From positions 1-32,842 of the forward strand of contig CALRYY010000042.1 in NCBI GenBank assembly GCA_943372515.1: a stretch of 32,842 nt of DNA. Direction: 5' to 3'. This document shows, piece after piece, positions 32,581 to 32,842 of the stretch. The DNA comes from RAM1 sp943372515 (GTDB taxonomy: Bacteria > Pseudomonadota > Gammaproteobacteria > Burkholderiales > Burkholderiaceae_C). Position 1 is the stretch's first letter. Every line of letters begins with the position of its first letter. The position numbers were made by a program, and so were the translations under genes. The notes below the pieces were generated by a model that worked only from the letters and a program-made list of their open reading frames with translations, had not been told where the DNA came from and did not search any database.

Positions 32581-32842
32581 CCGCCACAGGGGCTGAACCC
32601 GACCTGCAGCGGCGCTTCAGTGGGCTGGAGCGCCTGTACGGCGTGGCCGGTGCCGCCCGCATCCGCGCCGCCCATGTGGCGGTGATCGGCATTGGCGGCG
32701 TGGGCTCCTGGGCGGCCGAGGCACTGGCACGCAGCGGGGTAGGGCGCCTGACGCTGATAGACCTGGACCATGTGGCCGAGTCCAACATCAACCGGCAAAT
32801 CCACGCGCTGGACAGCACCGTGGGACAAGCCAAGGTGGCGGC
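32577..32842 (+). CDS. tcdA: tRNA threonylcarbamoyladenosine dehydratase (partial)
   Basis: The first 88 codons of an E1-like (ThiF/MoeB fold) enzyme, cut by the window end. The visible protein opens, from a TTG start inside a TTGA overlap with the transporter stop, as MTATGAEPDLQRRFSGLERL. It has the nucleotide-binding motif VAVIGIGGVGSWAAEALARS at residues ~34-53, the second strand LTLIDLDHVAESNINRQIHA and the start of the crossover region. The RRFSGLERLYG opening and GVGSW-AEALARSG pattern are typical of TcdA (CsdL), which uses ATP to cyclise t6A37 of tRNAs to ct6A. Related ThiF/MoeB proteins are less likely because their N-termini differ. The C-terminal part is not visible. Confidence 0.88.
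   Translation, partial: MTATGAEPDLQRRFSGLERLYGVAGAARIRAAHVAVIGIGGVGSWAAEALARSGVGRLTLIDLDHVAESNINRQIHALDSTVGQAKVA

Overview
The window looks like a chromosomal segment of a high-GC betaproteobacterium, most likely Burkholderiales/Comamonadaceae. This rests on the gene order yebC-purD-acyltransferase-hemF-nadD-rsfS-rlmH-maf-rng, the G/C-rich third codon positions, the tolB-pal-cpoB block and the style of the intergenic REP-like repeats. The genus assignment is inference; no rRNA gene is present.

Left part (1-7198, minus strand): a seven-gene array reading from 7198 toward 1. It encodes a GTP-cyclohydrolase-II-like protein (URC1 type), a DUF1688 protein (URC4 type) and uracil phosphoribosyltransferase (upp, URC6 role). 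A complete BMP-family ABC importer follows: binding protein, double ATPase and two permeases, the last cut by the window edge. Together they read as import of a nucleoside or pyrimidine followed by the poorly understood URC route of uracil breakdown. Promoter-like elements lie at 7219-7247. Divergently, a SnoaL-like protein and a cysteine-free MerR regulator sit behind a MerR-type operator at 7281-7305.

Accessory stretch (about 8170-9385): a small membrane protein, a remnant of an addiction-module antitoxin gene, a lower-GC orphan of 141 residues and a decayed tRNA-Lys-like 3' portion. This looks like a small site of past insertion.

9385-14607: an integral-membrane YdjM-type hydrolase and a DUF853 HerA-like ATPase on the minus strand. 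Divergent to them is a large, lower-GC exported protein combining six Asp-box (BNR) repeats, ankyrin-like repeats and a C-terminal PDZ domain. I know no named family with this combination, and it is the most unusual gene in the window.

14649-22188: a tightly packed housekeeping run (yebC, purD, acyltransferase, hemF, nadD, rsfS, rlmH, maf, rng). Many genes overlap by start/stop codons, two of the starts are TTG, and RsfS carries a long basic Ala/Lys/Pro tail. An inverted pair of REP-like hairpins separates rlmH from maf.

22188-28774: envelope polysaccharide/LPS genes: a polysaccharide deacetylase, a GT4 glycosyltransferase, a GT2 glycosyltransferase, an MsbA-type exporter, an O-antigen-ligase-like protein and a WaaE-like GT2. 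28743-31434: tolB, pal and cpoB without tolQRA next to them. The right end holds a YeeE/YedE sulfur-compound transporter overlapping the start of tcdA, which runs off the window.
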